Origin: Gallionella sp963750775
GTDB lineage: Bacteria > Pseudomonadota > Gammaproteobacteria > Burkholderiales > Gallionellaceae
Direction: 5' to 3'
NCBI GenBank assembly: GCA_963750775.1
Contig: CAVVRT010000004.1
Span: 62,001-126,000 of the forward strand
DNA: 64,000 nt
Both the position numbers and the translations under genes were made by a program. This document shows, one piece after another, positions 1 to 8,985 of the stretch. Position 1 is the stretch's first letter, and each line of letters opens with the position of its first letter. Below the pieces are notes generated by a model that was given only the letters and a program-made list of their open reading frames with translations, did no database searches and was not told the DNA's origin.

Positions 1-302
1 CGATAACACAGCGTTTGCTCCATCATCAACAAATCCGCTGGCATTTCCACCACGCACAGCAAACTTTCATCGCGCTCATCTGCCGCGCACATGCTGCAAA
101 TAACATGTTCGGAAAAGTTGTTACAGCGCGTGCAATGCTGGATGTTTTGCGCTGCTGCTGCCAGCGATTTTGCTAACAACAATGCGCCTTCACGATCACG
201 CTGCAACAAGTGATACGCCATACGTTGTGCAGATTTAGGACCCACGCCTGGCAAACAGCGCAACGAACTAATTAAGGATTCAAGATGTGAAGGAATTTTC
301 AC
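1..302 (-). CDS. recR: Recombination mediator protein RecR (C-terminal part beyond window)
   Basis: RecR works with RecF and RecO to load RecA at gapped DNA. The 100 visible residues start at a GTG (302-300), the first start codon in the frame, with only a weak ribosome site. They show the N-terminal helix-hairpin-helix (LPGVGPKSAQRMAYHLL) and the four-cysteine zinc finger (CTRCNNF...CSMC), then the start of the Toprim region (ESLLCVVEMPADLLMME). The rest runs off the left edge. It is last in a dnaX-ybaB-recR run, the usual order in proteobacteria, 17 bases after ybaB, so the three are probably co-transcribed. Confidence 0.93.
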   Translation of the reverse strand, partial: MKIPSHLESLISSLRCLPGVGPKSAQRMAYHLLQRDREGALLLAKSLAAAAQNIQHCTRCNNFSEHVICSMCAADERDESLLCVVEMPADLLMMEQTLCY

Positions 303-319
303 GCTTTGTTTAGTTAATC

Positions 320-640
320 TTAAAACGGCATTTTCATGCCAGGCGGCAAGCTAGCCGAAAAACCACTCATACGTTGCGCCGTAGTCGCAGCAATTTTTTT
401 CATCGCGTCGTTCATCGCCAGCACCAACAAATCTTCCAACATTTCTTTATCGTCGCCCAATACGCTGTCGTCCAAACTCACACGACGCACATCATGCGCA
501 CACGTCATCAGCACTTTCACCATGCCTGATGCCGCTTGTCCTTCGACCTCCACGCTCGCCAATTCAGCCTTTGCTTTTTCCATGTTTTGCTGCATTTGTT
601 GCGCTTGTTTCATCAAGCCGCCTAATCCGCCCTTCATCAT
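320..640 (-). CDS. ybaB: YbaB/EbfC family nucleoid-associated protein
   Basis: A 106-residue DNA-binding protein of the YbaB/EbfC family, which acts as a dimer on the nucleoid. The N-terminus is rich in Met, Gln and Lys (GLGGLMKQAQQMQQNMEKAK) and predicts the family's long helix; the C-terminus ends in the family-type MSGFSASLPPGMKMPF. The length is normal. A good Shine-Dalgarno (TTAGGAGAG on the minus strand) precedes tandem ATG ATG start codons, so either Met could be used. It lies 18 bases downstream of dnaX and upstream of recR, the conserved replication/repair cluster. Confidence 0.93.
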   Translation of the reverse strand: MMKGGLGGLMKQAQQMQQNMEKAKAELASVEVEGQAASGMVKVLMTCAHDVRRVSLDDSVLGDDKEMLEDLLVLAMNDAMKKIAATTAQRMSGFSASLPPGMKMPF

Positions 641-658
641 TTTTTGCTCTCCTAAAAC

Positions 659-2323
659 TTAAATTGCTCTGATTGAATCATTTAACAACTGCGCGCCCAA
701 TTCGGCTTGCGCAGCCATAACAAAATCGTCCGTCGCAATCGCCTCATTGGCTTGCTGCTGACGATCTGATTTAACTTGTTGCTCAACAATCGCAGGCGTT
801 GCAGTGCTATTTTGACCAAGCACAATCTGCATTTTCATCGGACGCGCAAAATAGTCGCTCAACACCGCTTGCAAGCGTTCAAAAGCAACCTTATTGTTTT
901 GCAGCCCTTTATGCTCGGCGGACAAACTCAACACCATGCGCTCGCCCGCTAGGCTTTCCAACACGCAGTTTTTCGCCAACTGCCCCGCCAGTCCCTGCAA
1001 ATTTAATTGCGCCAACAAATTCGCCCAATCGGGCAATTCTCCTGCGGCAAGTGCGGGTGGGATAATTCTGGGCTGAGCGGTCGCGACGGGTTGCGTCACG
1101 GCAGTGACTTCTGCCACCTCGTAAATCGCTGCGGGTTGCGCCAGCATCGCAACGGCTGGCGCGAGGTTAGCCGTCGCCGTTTTTGCTAGTAGAGGCGACT
1201 TCGCCATCGCCGCCGAGGTATTGCCAATGCTCCCTTTACTTGGCGCGAACGCCAACATACGCAACAGCGTCATGGTAAAACCTGCATATTCATCGGGTGC
1301 TAAGTCGATTTCAGCGCGACCATGAATCGCAATTTGGTAATACAACTGCACATCCGCCGCCGTCAACAATTGCGCCAACTCCAACAACGCCGCAGCATGT
1401 GGATCATCTTCAGCAATCGCGGCAGGCACGGTCTGCGCCAGCGCGATGCGATGCAACAAACTAGCTAATTCTTGCAACGCCACGTCAAACGCAATGCTGC
1501 GGCTAGACATATTGTCGGCTACCGCCAACAACGCCGCGCCGTTTTGCTGCTGCAAGGCGTTGAGCAAATCAAACAAATAAGTATGGTCAATTGCGCCCAA
1601 CATATTGCGCACAATCGCTTCATTCACGCTGCCCGCCGAGAACGCAATCGCTTGGTCCATCAGACTCAGCGCGTCGCGCATACTGCCACTCGCTGCGCGC
1701 GCCACTAGATTCACCGCTGCCGCTTCAAACGCGATTTGCTCCTCAGTCAACACATATTGCAAATGCGTAGCAATCAGCGCGGGCGGCAGTTGTTTGAGAT
1801 TAAACTGCAGGCAACGCGACAACACCGTGACAGGGATTTTTTGCGGATCGGTGGTCGCTAAAATAAATTTCACATGCGCGGGCGGCTCTTCCAAAGTCTT
1901 CAACATCGCGTTGAATGCCGACTTCGACAGCATGTGTACTTCGTCGATGATATAAACCTTGAAGCGCGCACTGGTCGGCGCATACAGCGCCCCTTCGAGC
2001 AGCTCACGCATACTGTCAACTTGCGTATTGGATGCCGCATCCAACTCGATTAAATCAACAAAACGCCCCGCATCAATATCACTACACGCACTACACACTC
2101 CGCACGGCGTGGCAGTGATGCCTGTTAAACAATTCAGAGATTTGGCAAAGATGCGCGCGATGGTGGTTTTACCCACGCCGCGCGTGCCCGTGAACAGATA
2201 GGCGTGATGCAGCCGATTTTGCGACAGCGCATTGCTCAACGCCTGAACGACGTGTTGCTGCCCCGCCAATTGGGCAAAGTTCTTCGGTCGCCATTTGCGG
2301 GCTAGTACCGTGCTAGCTGACAT
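659..2323 (-). CDS. dnaX: DNA polymerase III subunits gamma/tau
   Basis: Clamp-loader ATPase of DNA polymerase III, 554 residues. It has the Walker A motif GTRGVGKTT (about residue 46), the zinc-binding cysteines C65, C74, C77 and C80, Walker B IIDEVHML (about 125) and the sensor TLEEPPAHVKFILATTD. After about residue 370 comes a low-complexity Ala/Pro linker and a shorter tau-specific tail. The tail is complete, so the tau form is encoded directly. I did not find a convincing A-AAA-AAG slippery site for gamma. It heads the dnaX-ybaB-recR cluster and lies directly behind the SRP RNA gene. Confidence 0.95.
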   Translation of the reverse strand: MSASTVLARKWRPKNFAQLAGQQHVVQALSNALSQNRLHHAYLFTGTRGVGKTTIARIFAKSLNCLTGITATPCGVCSACSDIDAGRFVDLIELDAASNTQVDSMRELLEGALYAPTSARFKVYIIDEVHMLSKSAFNAMLKTLEEPPAHVKFILATTDPQKIPVTVLSRCLQFNLKQLPPALIATHLQYVLTEEQIAFEAAAVNLVARAASGSMRDALSLMDQAIAFSAGSVNEAIVRNMLGAIDHTYLFDLLNALQQQNGAALLAVADNMSSRSIAFDVALQELASLLHRIALAQTVPAAIAEDDPHAAALLELAQLLTAADVQLYYQIAIHGRAEIDLAPDEYAGFTMTLLRMLAFAPSKGSIGNTSAAMAKSPLLAKTATANLAPAVAMLAQPAAIYEVAEVTAVTQPVATAQPRIIPPALAAGELPDWANLLAQLNLQGLAGQLAKNCVLESLAGERMVLSLSAEHKGLQNNKVAFERLQAVLSDYFARPMKMQIVLGQNSTATPAIVEQQVKSDRQQQANEAIATDDFVMAAQAELGAQLLNDSIRAI

Positions 2324-2354
2324 ATCTAGGGTTCCTTGAAACTTTGCAGATGAT

Positions 2355-2379
2355 AGGTATATGAAAAATTCATATACCT
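2355..2379. other. Perfect 11-bp hairpin between SRP RNA and dnaX
   Basis: The sequence AGGTATATGAA-AAA-TTCATATACCT is a perfect inverted repeat with a 3-base loop. It lies 8 bases past the 3' end of the SRP RNA on the minus strand and about 30 bases before the dnaX start. It may be a processing or termination structure for the RNA, or part of the dnaX leader. It has no following T-run, so it is not a standard intrinsic terminator. Confidence 0.4.
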
Positions 2380-2387
2380 CAATAGGA

Positions 2388-2483
2388 GGCGAGCCTTACC
2401 CCCGGCACTTACAATAAATAGCTGTGGCTGCTTCCTTCCGGACCTGACCAGGTTCACTACCTTGTAATGCGGGGAGACCCGCC
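2388..2483 (-). ncRNA. ffs: Signal recognition particle RNA, bacterial small (4.5S) type
   Basis: The minus strand carries the hallmark of 4.5S RNA: the apical tetraloop and symmetric/asymmetric loop region CAGGTCCGGAAGGAAGCAGC, preceded by AACCTGGT. The 5' GGCGGG pairs with 3' CTCGCC, and the internal CCCCGCATTAC/GTAAGTGCCGGGG strands pair next, giving a single hairpin of about 96 nt. Ffh binds this RNA to target nascent membrane proteins. Position just upstream of dnaX on the same strand is common in beta- and gammaproteobacteria. Ends were set by the terminal pairing. Confidence 0.95.
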
Positions 2484-2530
2484 AAACTTACTAAGGCTTG
2501 CTCGTAAAAACAAACCAAAAATCTTTTTTT

Positions 2531-2582
2531 ATCCGCAGATTACGTTGATTAAAATCTATTTAATCTGTGCAATCTGCGGACA
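2531..2582. repeat. Interspersed ATCTGCG palindromic repeat, copy 1 (short)
   Basis: Inverted arms ATCCGCAGATTACG and AATCTGCGGA surround AT-rich internal copies of the same ATCTGYG word. The same element occurs near 40449-40525 and 43933-44012 in longer form. Here it lies between the fumarase 3' end and the SRP RNA gene. T-runs precede rather than follow the hairpin on both strands, so it is not a terminator. Confidence 0.7.
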
Positions 2583-2602
2583 CTTATCTTGTCTTTTTCT
2601 TC

Positions 2603-4126
2603 TTAAATCGCCTTCACCGGAATCATGCCGATACGTTTTTTCCATTCGGCAGGGCCAATATCATGCACTGACCGACCTTTTGTATCGACCGCCACGGTGA
2701 CAGGCATGTCCTCTACTTCAAATTCGTAAATCGCTTCCATACCTAAATCGGCAAATGCCACAACTTTAGCGTGACGAATGGCTTTCGACACCAAATACGC
2801 CGCACCACCTATGGCAATTAAATAAACAGCTTGGTGATTTTTAATCGACTGAATCGCGGCAACGCCGCGCTCTGCTTTACCAATCATGCCCATCAAACCT
2901 GTTTGTGCCAACATCGCTTCGGTGTATTTATCCATACGCGTCGCAGTGGTCGGTCCAGCGGGCCCTACAGCTTCGTCACGCACCGCATCAACAGGCCCGA
3001 CATAATAAATGAAGCGACCATTAAAATCCACGCCTTCAGGCAATTTTTCACCGCGCGCCAACATTTCGGTAATACGTTTATGTGCGGCATCCCGTCCCGT
3101 CAGCAATTTCCCCGACAACAAAACGGTTTCACCCGGTTGCCATTCGGCAATTTGCGCACGCGTCAACGTATCCAAATTAACGCGTCGTGCATTTTCTGCC
3201 GCGTGCCAATGTACATCAGGATAATCCGCCAAATCAGGCGGCGTAAACTGCGCCACGCCCGACCCATCCAGCGCAAAATCTATATGTCGCGTCGCCGCGC
3301 AATTGGGAATAATCGCAATCGGCTGCGAGGCAGCGTGGGTCGGATAATCCAAAATTTTGATGTCCATTACCGTAGTCAAGCCGCCCAAGCCTTGCGCGCC
3401 TATGCCGAGCGCATTGATTTTGTCGTACAGCTCAATGCGCAATTCTTCGGTGCGCGTTTGCGCACCACGCGCTTTTAGTTCGAGCATATCCATAGGCTCC
3501 ATCAAGGCTTCTTTTGCCAGCAACACCGCCTTCTCCGCTGTGCCGCCGATGCCGATACCAAGCATCCCCGGCGGACACCAACCCGCGCCCATTTCAGGCA
3601 CACGTTGCAACACCCACTCGACGATGTCATCGCCCGGATTGAGCATTTCCATCACTGCTTTATTTTCCGAGCCACCGCCTTTTGCCGCGATACGCACTTC
3701 GACTTTATCGCCTTGTACCAATTCGACATGCACCACCGCAGGCGTGTTATCTCCCGTATTTTTACGCTTGCCCGCAGGGTCGGCAACGATAGATGCGCGC
3801 AGCACATTGTCAGGCTGCAAATAGGCTTGACGCACACCTGCGTTGACCATTTCAACCACGTCCAGCTTGGCCTCCCAACGCACACTCATGCCGACTTTAA
3901 CGAACGCCACGACGATGCCCGTGTCCTGACAAATGGGTCGATGTCCTTCCGCGCACATGCGCGAATTGGTGAGAATTTGCGCCATCGCATCCTTCGCGGC
4001 AGGCGATTGTTCATGCGCGTAAGCGTGCGCGAGATGCTCGATAAAATCTTTGGGGTGATAGTAAGAAATGAATTGCAACGCGTCCGCCACGCTGTCGATG
4101 AAATCTTGTTGTTTAATAATGGTCAT
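2603..4126 (-). CDS. Class I (iron-sulfur) fumarate hydratase
   Basis: A 507-residue homologue of FumA/FumB, the oxygen-sensitive [4Fe-4S] fumarases that hydrate fumarate to malate in the TCA cycle. The N-terminal domain has the cluster-ligand contexts CQDTG (about 105), CPPGMLGIGIGG (about 184) and CAATRH (about 280). The C-terminal domain has LLTGRDAAHKR and VGPAGPTTATRMD. The length matches the single-chain class I enzyme. The start has a strong GAGGAGG ribosome site only 10 bases after the parC stop, so it probably shares the parE-parC transcript, an unusual partner for topoisomerase genes. A fumA versus fumB symbol cannot be assigned. Confidence 0.93.
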   Translation of the reverse strand: MTIIKQQDFIDSVADALQFISYYHPKDFIEHLAHAYAHEQSPAAKDAMAQILTNSRMCAEGHRPICQDTGIVVAFVKVGMSVRWEAKLDVVEMVNAGVRQAYLQPDNVLRASIVADPAGKRKNTGDNTPAVVHVELVQGDKVEVRIAAKGGGSENKAVMEMLNPGDDIVEWVLQRVPEMGAGWCPPGMLGIGIGGTAEKAVLLAKEALMEPMDMLELKARGAQTRTEELRIELYDKINALGIGAQGLGGLTTVMDIKILDYPTHAASQPIAIIPNCAATRHIDFALDGSGVAQFTPPDLADYPDVHWHAAENARRVNLDTLTRAQIAEWQPGETVLLSGKLLTGRDAAHKRITEMLARGEKLPEGVDFNGRFIYYVGPVDAVRDEAVGPAGPTTATRMDKYTEAMLAQTGLMGMIGKAERGVAAIQSIKNHQAVYLIAIGGAAYLVSKAIRHAKVVAFADLGMEAIYEFEVEDMPVTVAVDTKGRSVHDIGPAEWKKRIGMIPVKAI

Positions 4127-4136
4127 CCCACCCTCC

Positions 4137-6548
4137 TCACAGACCTGCGCTTATGTCCAACACGCGTAGATTAGGCTTTAGTGAAACAGCCTTACCGCCA
4201 CGCGCGCGTTTGCCAAAATACACTTGTAGTGCTTCATCACTTAATTTAATCAGCTGCTCACGCGCCCCCGCGTTGACCGTCACTTGCAAGCTGGCTTGAT
4301 GAATCACCGTCACCGCCGCCAACTCATCGCCGTCGCTCAAGCCCAACACAATCACGCCTTTACCGCCGCCACTCAAGGCTTTTAATTCCAATAAGGAGAA
4401 CACCAACAAGCGACCTTGCTTAGAGGCAGCACACACCAAGGCGGTGTCGCTAGGCGTAAACAATACTGGCGGCAAAATCGCTTCTTTTTCTACGCTAATA
4501 AACTGCTTACCCGCTTTATTACGCCCCACCATATCGCCCAAAGTACAGCTAAAACCATAGCCTGCCGCCGTTGCCCACAACACCGCTTGGCTACTATTGC
4601 CGCACAGCACTTGCACGATGCGTGCACCTGCCGCCAGCTCAATTAAAGTGGTCAGCGGCACACCATCGCCGCGTCCGCCTGGCAACGCCGAGACAGGCAC
4701 GCTGCACACGCGACCATTGCTACACATCACGATGCAGCTATCCGTGCTGCGACACTCGAAACTCGCCCACAAACCGTCGCCGTCTTTGAACGCCAGCGTG
4801 CTCAAATCTTGTCCGTGTCCGAGCCGCGTGCGCACCCAATGTTTATTGGACACGATGACGGTCACGGCTTCGTCAACCACTGCCACGCTCAACACAGTGC
4901 GACTCGCCGCTTCAATCAGGGTGCGACGTTCATCGCCAAACGTTTTGACATCCGCATCAATTTCATTCGCCACCAAAGTGCGCAAGGCTTTGTCGCTTGC
5001 CAAAAGTTTTTCCAACTTGGTGCGCTCGTCTTTAAGCGCGTTTAATTCGCGCTCAATTTTGATGCCTTCCAAACGCGCCAATTGACGCAAACGAATTTCT
5101 AAAATGTCTTCGGCTTGGCGTTCCGACAAGGCAAAGCGCGCCATCAACGCCGCTTTCGGCTCGTCCGATTCGCGTATCAATTTGATTACTTCATCAACAT
5201 TCAAATAGACAATCATGCGTCCTTCTAAAATGTGGATGCGCTCGTTGACCTGACTGAGGCGATGCGTCACGCGTCTAAATACGGTTGCGACGCGGAACTG
5301 CCCCCATTCACGCAAAATCGTGGCGAGCGGTTTTTGCTGCGGACGACCGTCCAAGCTAATCATCACCATGTTCAATGACAGCGAGCATTCCAAGCTGGTG
5401 TGCGCGAGCAACACCGCCATCATGTCCGCCACCGCCAAGCGGCTGGATTTCGGCTCTAACACCAAACGTATCGCCTGATCTTTATCGGATTCATCGGCGA
5501 CTTTATCCAGCATAGCCAACATCAACGCTTTGTTTTGCACCTGATCGGGCGACAACGATTTTTTGTTGGCGCGCACTTTTGGGTTGGTTAAATCTTCGAT
5601 TTCTTCGAGGATTTTTTTGGTCGAAACGCCATGCGGCAATTCGTAAATCACCACTTGCCATTGGCCGCGCGCCAACTCCTCAACGTTCCAACGCGCACGC
5701 ATTTTTAACGAGCCGCGCCCCGTGCGATAACACTCGCGGATCTCCGCAGCCGAAGAAATAATTTGTCCGCCACCAGGTAAATCAGGGCCTAACACATGCG
5801 CCAATAATTCGTCCGCCGTGAGGTCAGGATTGCGCACCACCGCCGCTGCGGCCGCGCCCACTTCGCGCAAATTGTGCGAAGGAATTTCGGTCGCCATGCC
5901 CACCGCAATGCCTGACGCGCCATTCAATAACACCATCGGCAGCCGCGCGGGCAACAAGGCGGGTTCGATAAACGCCCCGTCGTAATTCGGCTCGAAATCC
6001 ACCGTGCCCATATTGATTTCTGACAGCAATAATTCCGCAATCGGCGTTAAACGACTTTCCGTGTAACGCATCGCCGCCGCGTTGTCGCCATCGCGTGACC
6101 CAAAATTACCTTGCCCATCCACCAGCGGATAGCGCAGCGAAAAACTTTGCGCCAAGCGCACCATCGCTTCATAAGCAGACGAGTCGCCATGCGGATGAAA
6201 TTTACCCAACACTTCGCCGACCACCCGCGCCGATTTCACATGGCGACTGACAGCGGTTAAGCCCATCTCGCGCATGGCATACAAGATGCGCCGCTGCACA
6301 GGTTTTTGTCCGTCGCACACATCGGGCAAGGCGCGCCCTTTCACCACGGATACCGCATATTCCAAATAAGCCCGTTCAGCGTATTGCGCCAGCGGCACCA
6401 CATCGCCTTCGGGCGGCGGTGGCAAAGCACTAAACACGCGCGCGGCATTTTTTCCTGATGCGGCAAGAGGCAAAACCTCGACGATTTCAGCGGCACTTGC
6501 GTCGTCTAAATCGAGTTCGCCTACATAGTGTTCGGGGTGATTAGACAT
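4137..6548 (-). CDS. parC: DNA topoisomerase IV subunit A
   Basis: The DNA-cleaving subunit of topoisomerase IV, which with ParE decatenates replicated chromosomes. The N-terminus has ALPDVCDGQKPVQRRILYAM and the quinolone-region motif HPHGDSSAYEAMVRLAQ; the catalytic tyrosine is in AMRYTESRLTPIAE. The C-terminal half has GyrA-like blades but lacks the GyrA box QRRGG, and at about 800 residues is ParC-sized. I chose the ATG at 6548, which overlaps the parE stop as ATGTCTAA and has GAGG upstream; an in-frame start two codons earlier is possible. It is translationally coupled to parE. Confidence 0.95.
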   Translation of the reverse strand: MSNHPEHYVGELDLDDASAAEIVEVLPLAASGKNAARVFSALPPPPEGDVVPLAQYAERAYLEYAVSVVKGRALPDVCDGQKPVQRRILYAMREMGLTAVSRHVKSARVVGEVLGKFHPHGDSSAYEAMVRLAQSFSLRYPLVDGQGNFGSRDGDNAAAMRYTESRLTPIAELLLSEINMGTVDFEPNYDGAFIEPALLPARLPMVLLNGASGIAVGMATEIPSHNLREVGAAAAAVVRNPDLTADELLAHVLGPDLPGGGQIISSAAEIRECYRTGRGSLKMRARWNVEELARGQWQVVIYELPHGVSTKKILEEIEDLTNPKVRANKKSLSPDQVQNKALMLAMLDKVADESDKDQAIRLVLEPKSSRLAVADMMAVLLAHTSLECSLSLNMVMISLDGRPQQKPLATILREWGQFRVATVFRRVTHRLSQVNERIHILEGRMIVYLNVDEVIKLIRESDEPKAALMARFALSERQAEDILEIRLRQLARLEGIKIERELNALKDERTKLEKLLASDKALRTLVANEIDADVKTFGDERRTLIEAASRTVLSVAVVDEAVTVIVSNKHWVRTRLGHGQDLSTLAFKDGDGLWASFECRSTDSCIVMCSNGRVCSVPVSALPGGRGDGVPLTTLIELAAGARIVQVLCGNSSQAVLWATAAGYGFSCTLGDMVGRNKAGKQFISVEKEAILPPVLFTPSDTALVCAASKQGRLLVFSLLELKALSGGGKGVIVLGLSDGDELAAVTVIHQASLQVTVNAGAREQLIKLSDEALQVYFGKRARGGKAVSLKPNLRVLDISAGL

Positions 6549-8505
6549 CGCCATTTACCTCATTACCGTGAAATTCCAACCAAGCGCGTCGCGTACTCGA
6601 TTCTTGTTTACCCATCAACATGGTCATCATATTTTCCGTATCGCTAAAACTCGCCGCATCAAACTGCACGCGCAACGCGCGCCGCGTATCGGGATTCATA
6701 GTGGTTTCCCACAACTGAATCGCATTCATCTCGCCCAAGCCTTTGAAGCGCGATACCGACCACGCCCCTTCGCGAATTTTTTCACCGCGCAAGCGATCTT
6801 CGATGCCCGCTAATTCCGCCGCATTCAGCGCGTAAATTTTGCGCATTGGCTTCTTGCCCACGGCTGGTACATCGACGCGGAACAACGGCGGCTGTGCCAC
6901 CAAAATGCGCCCCGCCGCAACCACTTGCGGAAAATGTTTGAAGAATAAAGTCAGTAATAAAGTCGAAATATGCGAGCCGTCCACGTCCGCATCCGCCATG
7001 ATGTAAACGCTGGCGTAACGCATCGCAGCAAGGTCTATCGTGTCATTCATGCCATGCGGGTCGATGCCGATGGCGACCGCGATGTCGTGCACTTCGGCGT
7101 TAGCAAACAAGCGGTCGCGATCGACTTCCCATGTGTTCAACACCTTGCCGCGCAACGGCAAAATCGCTTGAAATTCTTTGTTGCGACCTTGCTTAGCCGA
7201 GCCGCCCGCCGAATCACCCTCGACTAAAAACAACTCGTTGCGCGTCGCGTCATTGCTGGCGCAATCAGTCAGCTTGCCCGGCAACACCGCCACGCTAGAA
7301 CCTTTTTTCTTCTCGACTTTTTGCGCCGAACGCATCCGACTTTGCGCTTGGCGGATGGTGATTTCAGCGATTTTTTTGCCGTACTCAATGTGTTCGTTGA
7401 GCCACAACAACAGCGGATCGGTAATCATCAGCGCGACTAATTTCAACGCGTCACGCGACACTAATTTATCTTTGGTTTGTCCTTGAAATTGCGGGTCGAG
7501 CACCTTGGCGGAGAGCACTAAACTGACGCGCGAGAACACATCATCCGAGACCAGTTTCACGCCTTTGGGCGTTAAGCCGTGCATCTCGATAAAACTTTTT
7601 ACCGCTGCAAAAATCCCGTCGCGCAGGCCCGCATCGTGCGTGCCGCCGTTCAGCGTGGGAATCAAATTCACATACGACTCACGCGTCAGCGCGCCCTCTT
7701 CCGTCCAGGTAAACGCCCATGCCGCGCCTTCGCCCGCCGCGTAGCCGCTATCGCTGCCTTTAGCGACAAATTTTTCGCCATGAAAAATCGGCACGGCACA
7801 CTCTTGTTCGCCCAAGGCTTGTGTCAAATAGCCGCGCAGCCCATCGGGATACGTCCAAGTTTGCGTCACGCCCGTCTTCATGGTGAGCAAGCTCACTTGC
7901 ACGCCGGGCAGCAACACCGCTTTCGAGCGTAAAGAACGTTCCAGCTCCGCCATCAGCACATTCGGTGTATCGAAATACTTGCCGTTCGGCCACGCGCGCA
8001 CCAAAGTGCTGCTGCGTTTTTTCGGGCAAGTGCCAATTTGTGCAAGCGGTTTTTCTGCCACGCCATCCAAAAAACGAATGAAGTATTCGCCACCATCGCG
8101 ACACACGGTTACCTCAACTTTATGCGACAACGCGTTGGTCACCGCCACGCCCACGCCATGCAGCCCGCCCGAAAATTTATACGCACCGTCCGATTCTTTA
8201 TCGAATTTGCCGCCCGAATGCAGCACGGTAAATGCCACCTCGACCACCGACACGCCTTCTTCAGGATGTAGTCCAACAGGAATGCCGCGCCCGTCGTCCA
8301 ACACCGCAATCGAACCATCCTCAAACGCAGTCACCGCAATGCTTTTGGCGTAGCCCGCCAAAGCCTCATCGCAGGCGTTATCCACCACCTCGGCGATGAG
8401 ATGAGTGGGACTTTCCAAATTGGTGTACATGCCCGGACGCTGCCGCACAGGGTCGAGCCCGCGCAACACTTTGAAGGATGATTCGTCGTAAACAGGTTGG
8501 CTCAT
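6541..8505 (-). CDS. parE: DNA topoisomerase IV subunit B
   Basis: The ATPase subunit of topoisomerase IV, 654 residues. The GHKL ATP-binding domain shows LRGLDPVRQRPGMYT, EVVDNACDEALAGYA (catalytic Glu and Asn) and DDGRGIPVG, with the ATP lid GGLHGVGVAVTNALS. The Toprim domain shows ELFLVEGDSAGGSAKQGRN and the acidic MADADVDGSHI, and the C-terminus has RFKGLGEMN. Length and the short C-terminal region fit ParE rather than GyrB. It is first of the parE-parC-fumarase run on the minus strand. Confidence 0.95.
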   Translation of the reverse strand: MSQPVYDESSFKVLRGLDPVRQRPGMYTNLESPTHLIAEVVDNACDEALAGYAKSIAVTAFEDGSIAVLDDGRGIPVGLHPEEGVSVVEVAFTVLHSGGKFDKESDGAYKFSGGLHGVGVAVTNALSHKVEVTVCRDGGEYFIRFLDGVAEKPLAQIGTCPKKRSSTLVRAWPNGKYFDTPNVLMAELERSLRSKAVLLPGVQVSLLTMKTGVTQTWTYPDGLRGYLTQALGEQECAVPIFHGEKFVAKGSDSGYAAGEGAAWAFTWTEEGALTRESYVNLIPTLNGGTHDAGLRDGIFAAVKSFIEMHGLTPKGVKLVSDDVFSRVSLVLSAKVLDPQFQGQTKDKLVSRDALKLVALMITDPLLLWLNEHIEYGKKIAEITIRQAQSRMRSAQKVEKKKGSSVAVLPGKLTDCASNDATRNELFLVEGDSAGGSAKQGRNKEFQAILPLRGKVLNTWEVDRDRLFANAEVHDIAVAIGIDPHGMNDTIDLAAMRYASVYIMADADVDGSHISTLLLTLFFKHFPQVVAAGRILVAQPPLFRVDVPAVGKKPMRKIYALNAAELAGIEDRLRGEKIREGAWSVSRFKGLGEMNAIQLWETTMNPDTRRALRVQFDAASFSDTENMMTMLMGKQESSTRRAWLEFHGNEVNGDV

Positions 8506-8532
8506 GTTGGCTTTCTAAAATCACACTAAGAC

Positions 8533-8566
8533 AAAGAGGCACAGCAACGAATTGCTATGCCTCTTT
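8533..8566 (-). terminator. Hairpin between glycine-zipper gene and parE
   Basis: AAAGAGGCACAGCA pairs with TGCTATGCCTCTTT across a short loop (one mismatch). It lies downstream of the lipoprotein gene at 8607 and upstream of parE. The following T-run is weak, so it may be a terminator for the lipoprotein gene or a leader structure for parE. Confidence 0.5.
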
Positions 8567-8606
8567 ACTTACCCACTCAAAAATAATTTGAGCGTATCAA
8601 ACTAGA

Positions 8607-8951
8607 CTAATCGTCTTCACTATCATGCTCGCGACGTTGACGACGATCTTCACCATCACCATGGTCATGACTACGACGCTCATCACGGTAGTCTTGATTG
8701 TCGCGTTGATTTGAGCCGTTACGGTAATCGCCTTGGTTATTACCGCCACGATTGCTGCGATTATTGCCCACCGCTGCACCCGTTGCACCGCCCAATGCGC
8801 CGCCCAAAATCGCGCCGTCTTGACCACCCAAGCCGTAGCCTATCGCCGCCCCCGTACCGCCACCGATTGCGCCGCCTACCGTGCTACCCATTTGCGGATC
8901 ATTCACACACGCACTCAACAACAGCACCGCCACTAAACTTAATTTTTTCAT
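8607..8951 (-). CDS. Glycine-zipper lipoprotein with charged tail
   Basis: A 114-residue predicted outer-membrane lipoprotein of unknown role. The signal MKKLSLVAVLLLSAC ends in a lipobox with the cysteine at residue 15. Residues 20-62 are a glycine zipper (GGAIGGGTGAAIGYGLGG and GGALGGATGAAVG), a membrane-inserting motif found in SlyB- and YmgG-like proteins. Residues 63-114 are a hydrophilic tail rich in Arg, Asp, Asn and His. It is a paralogue of the next gene, 34 bases away on the same strand. An extracytoplasmic envelope role is inference. Confidence 0.75.
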   Translation of the reverse strand: MKKLSLVAVLLLSACVNDPQMGSTVGGAIGGGTGAAIGYGLGGQDGAILGGALGGATGAAVGNNRSNRGGNNQGDYRNGSNQRDNQDYRDERRSHDHGDGEDRRQRREHDSEDD

Positions 8952-8985
8952 GTCGCTCTCCTTAAAAATTTAATCTACAACCGCT

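Noticed and set aside
1150..1300. Programmed frameshift in dnaX to make gamma
   Set aside because: No A-AAA-AAG with downstream stem was seen in the linker region; the short A-runs (for example GCAAAAACGG near 1170) are not convincing.
2831..3478. Long plus-strand frame opposite the fumarase
   Set aside because: It is an antisense shadow of a well-supported gene, with Arg/His-rich translation typical of a shadow frame. The same applies to long frames opposite parC, parE and the CobN-like gene.
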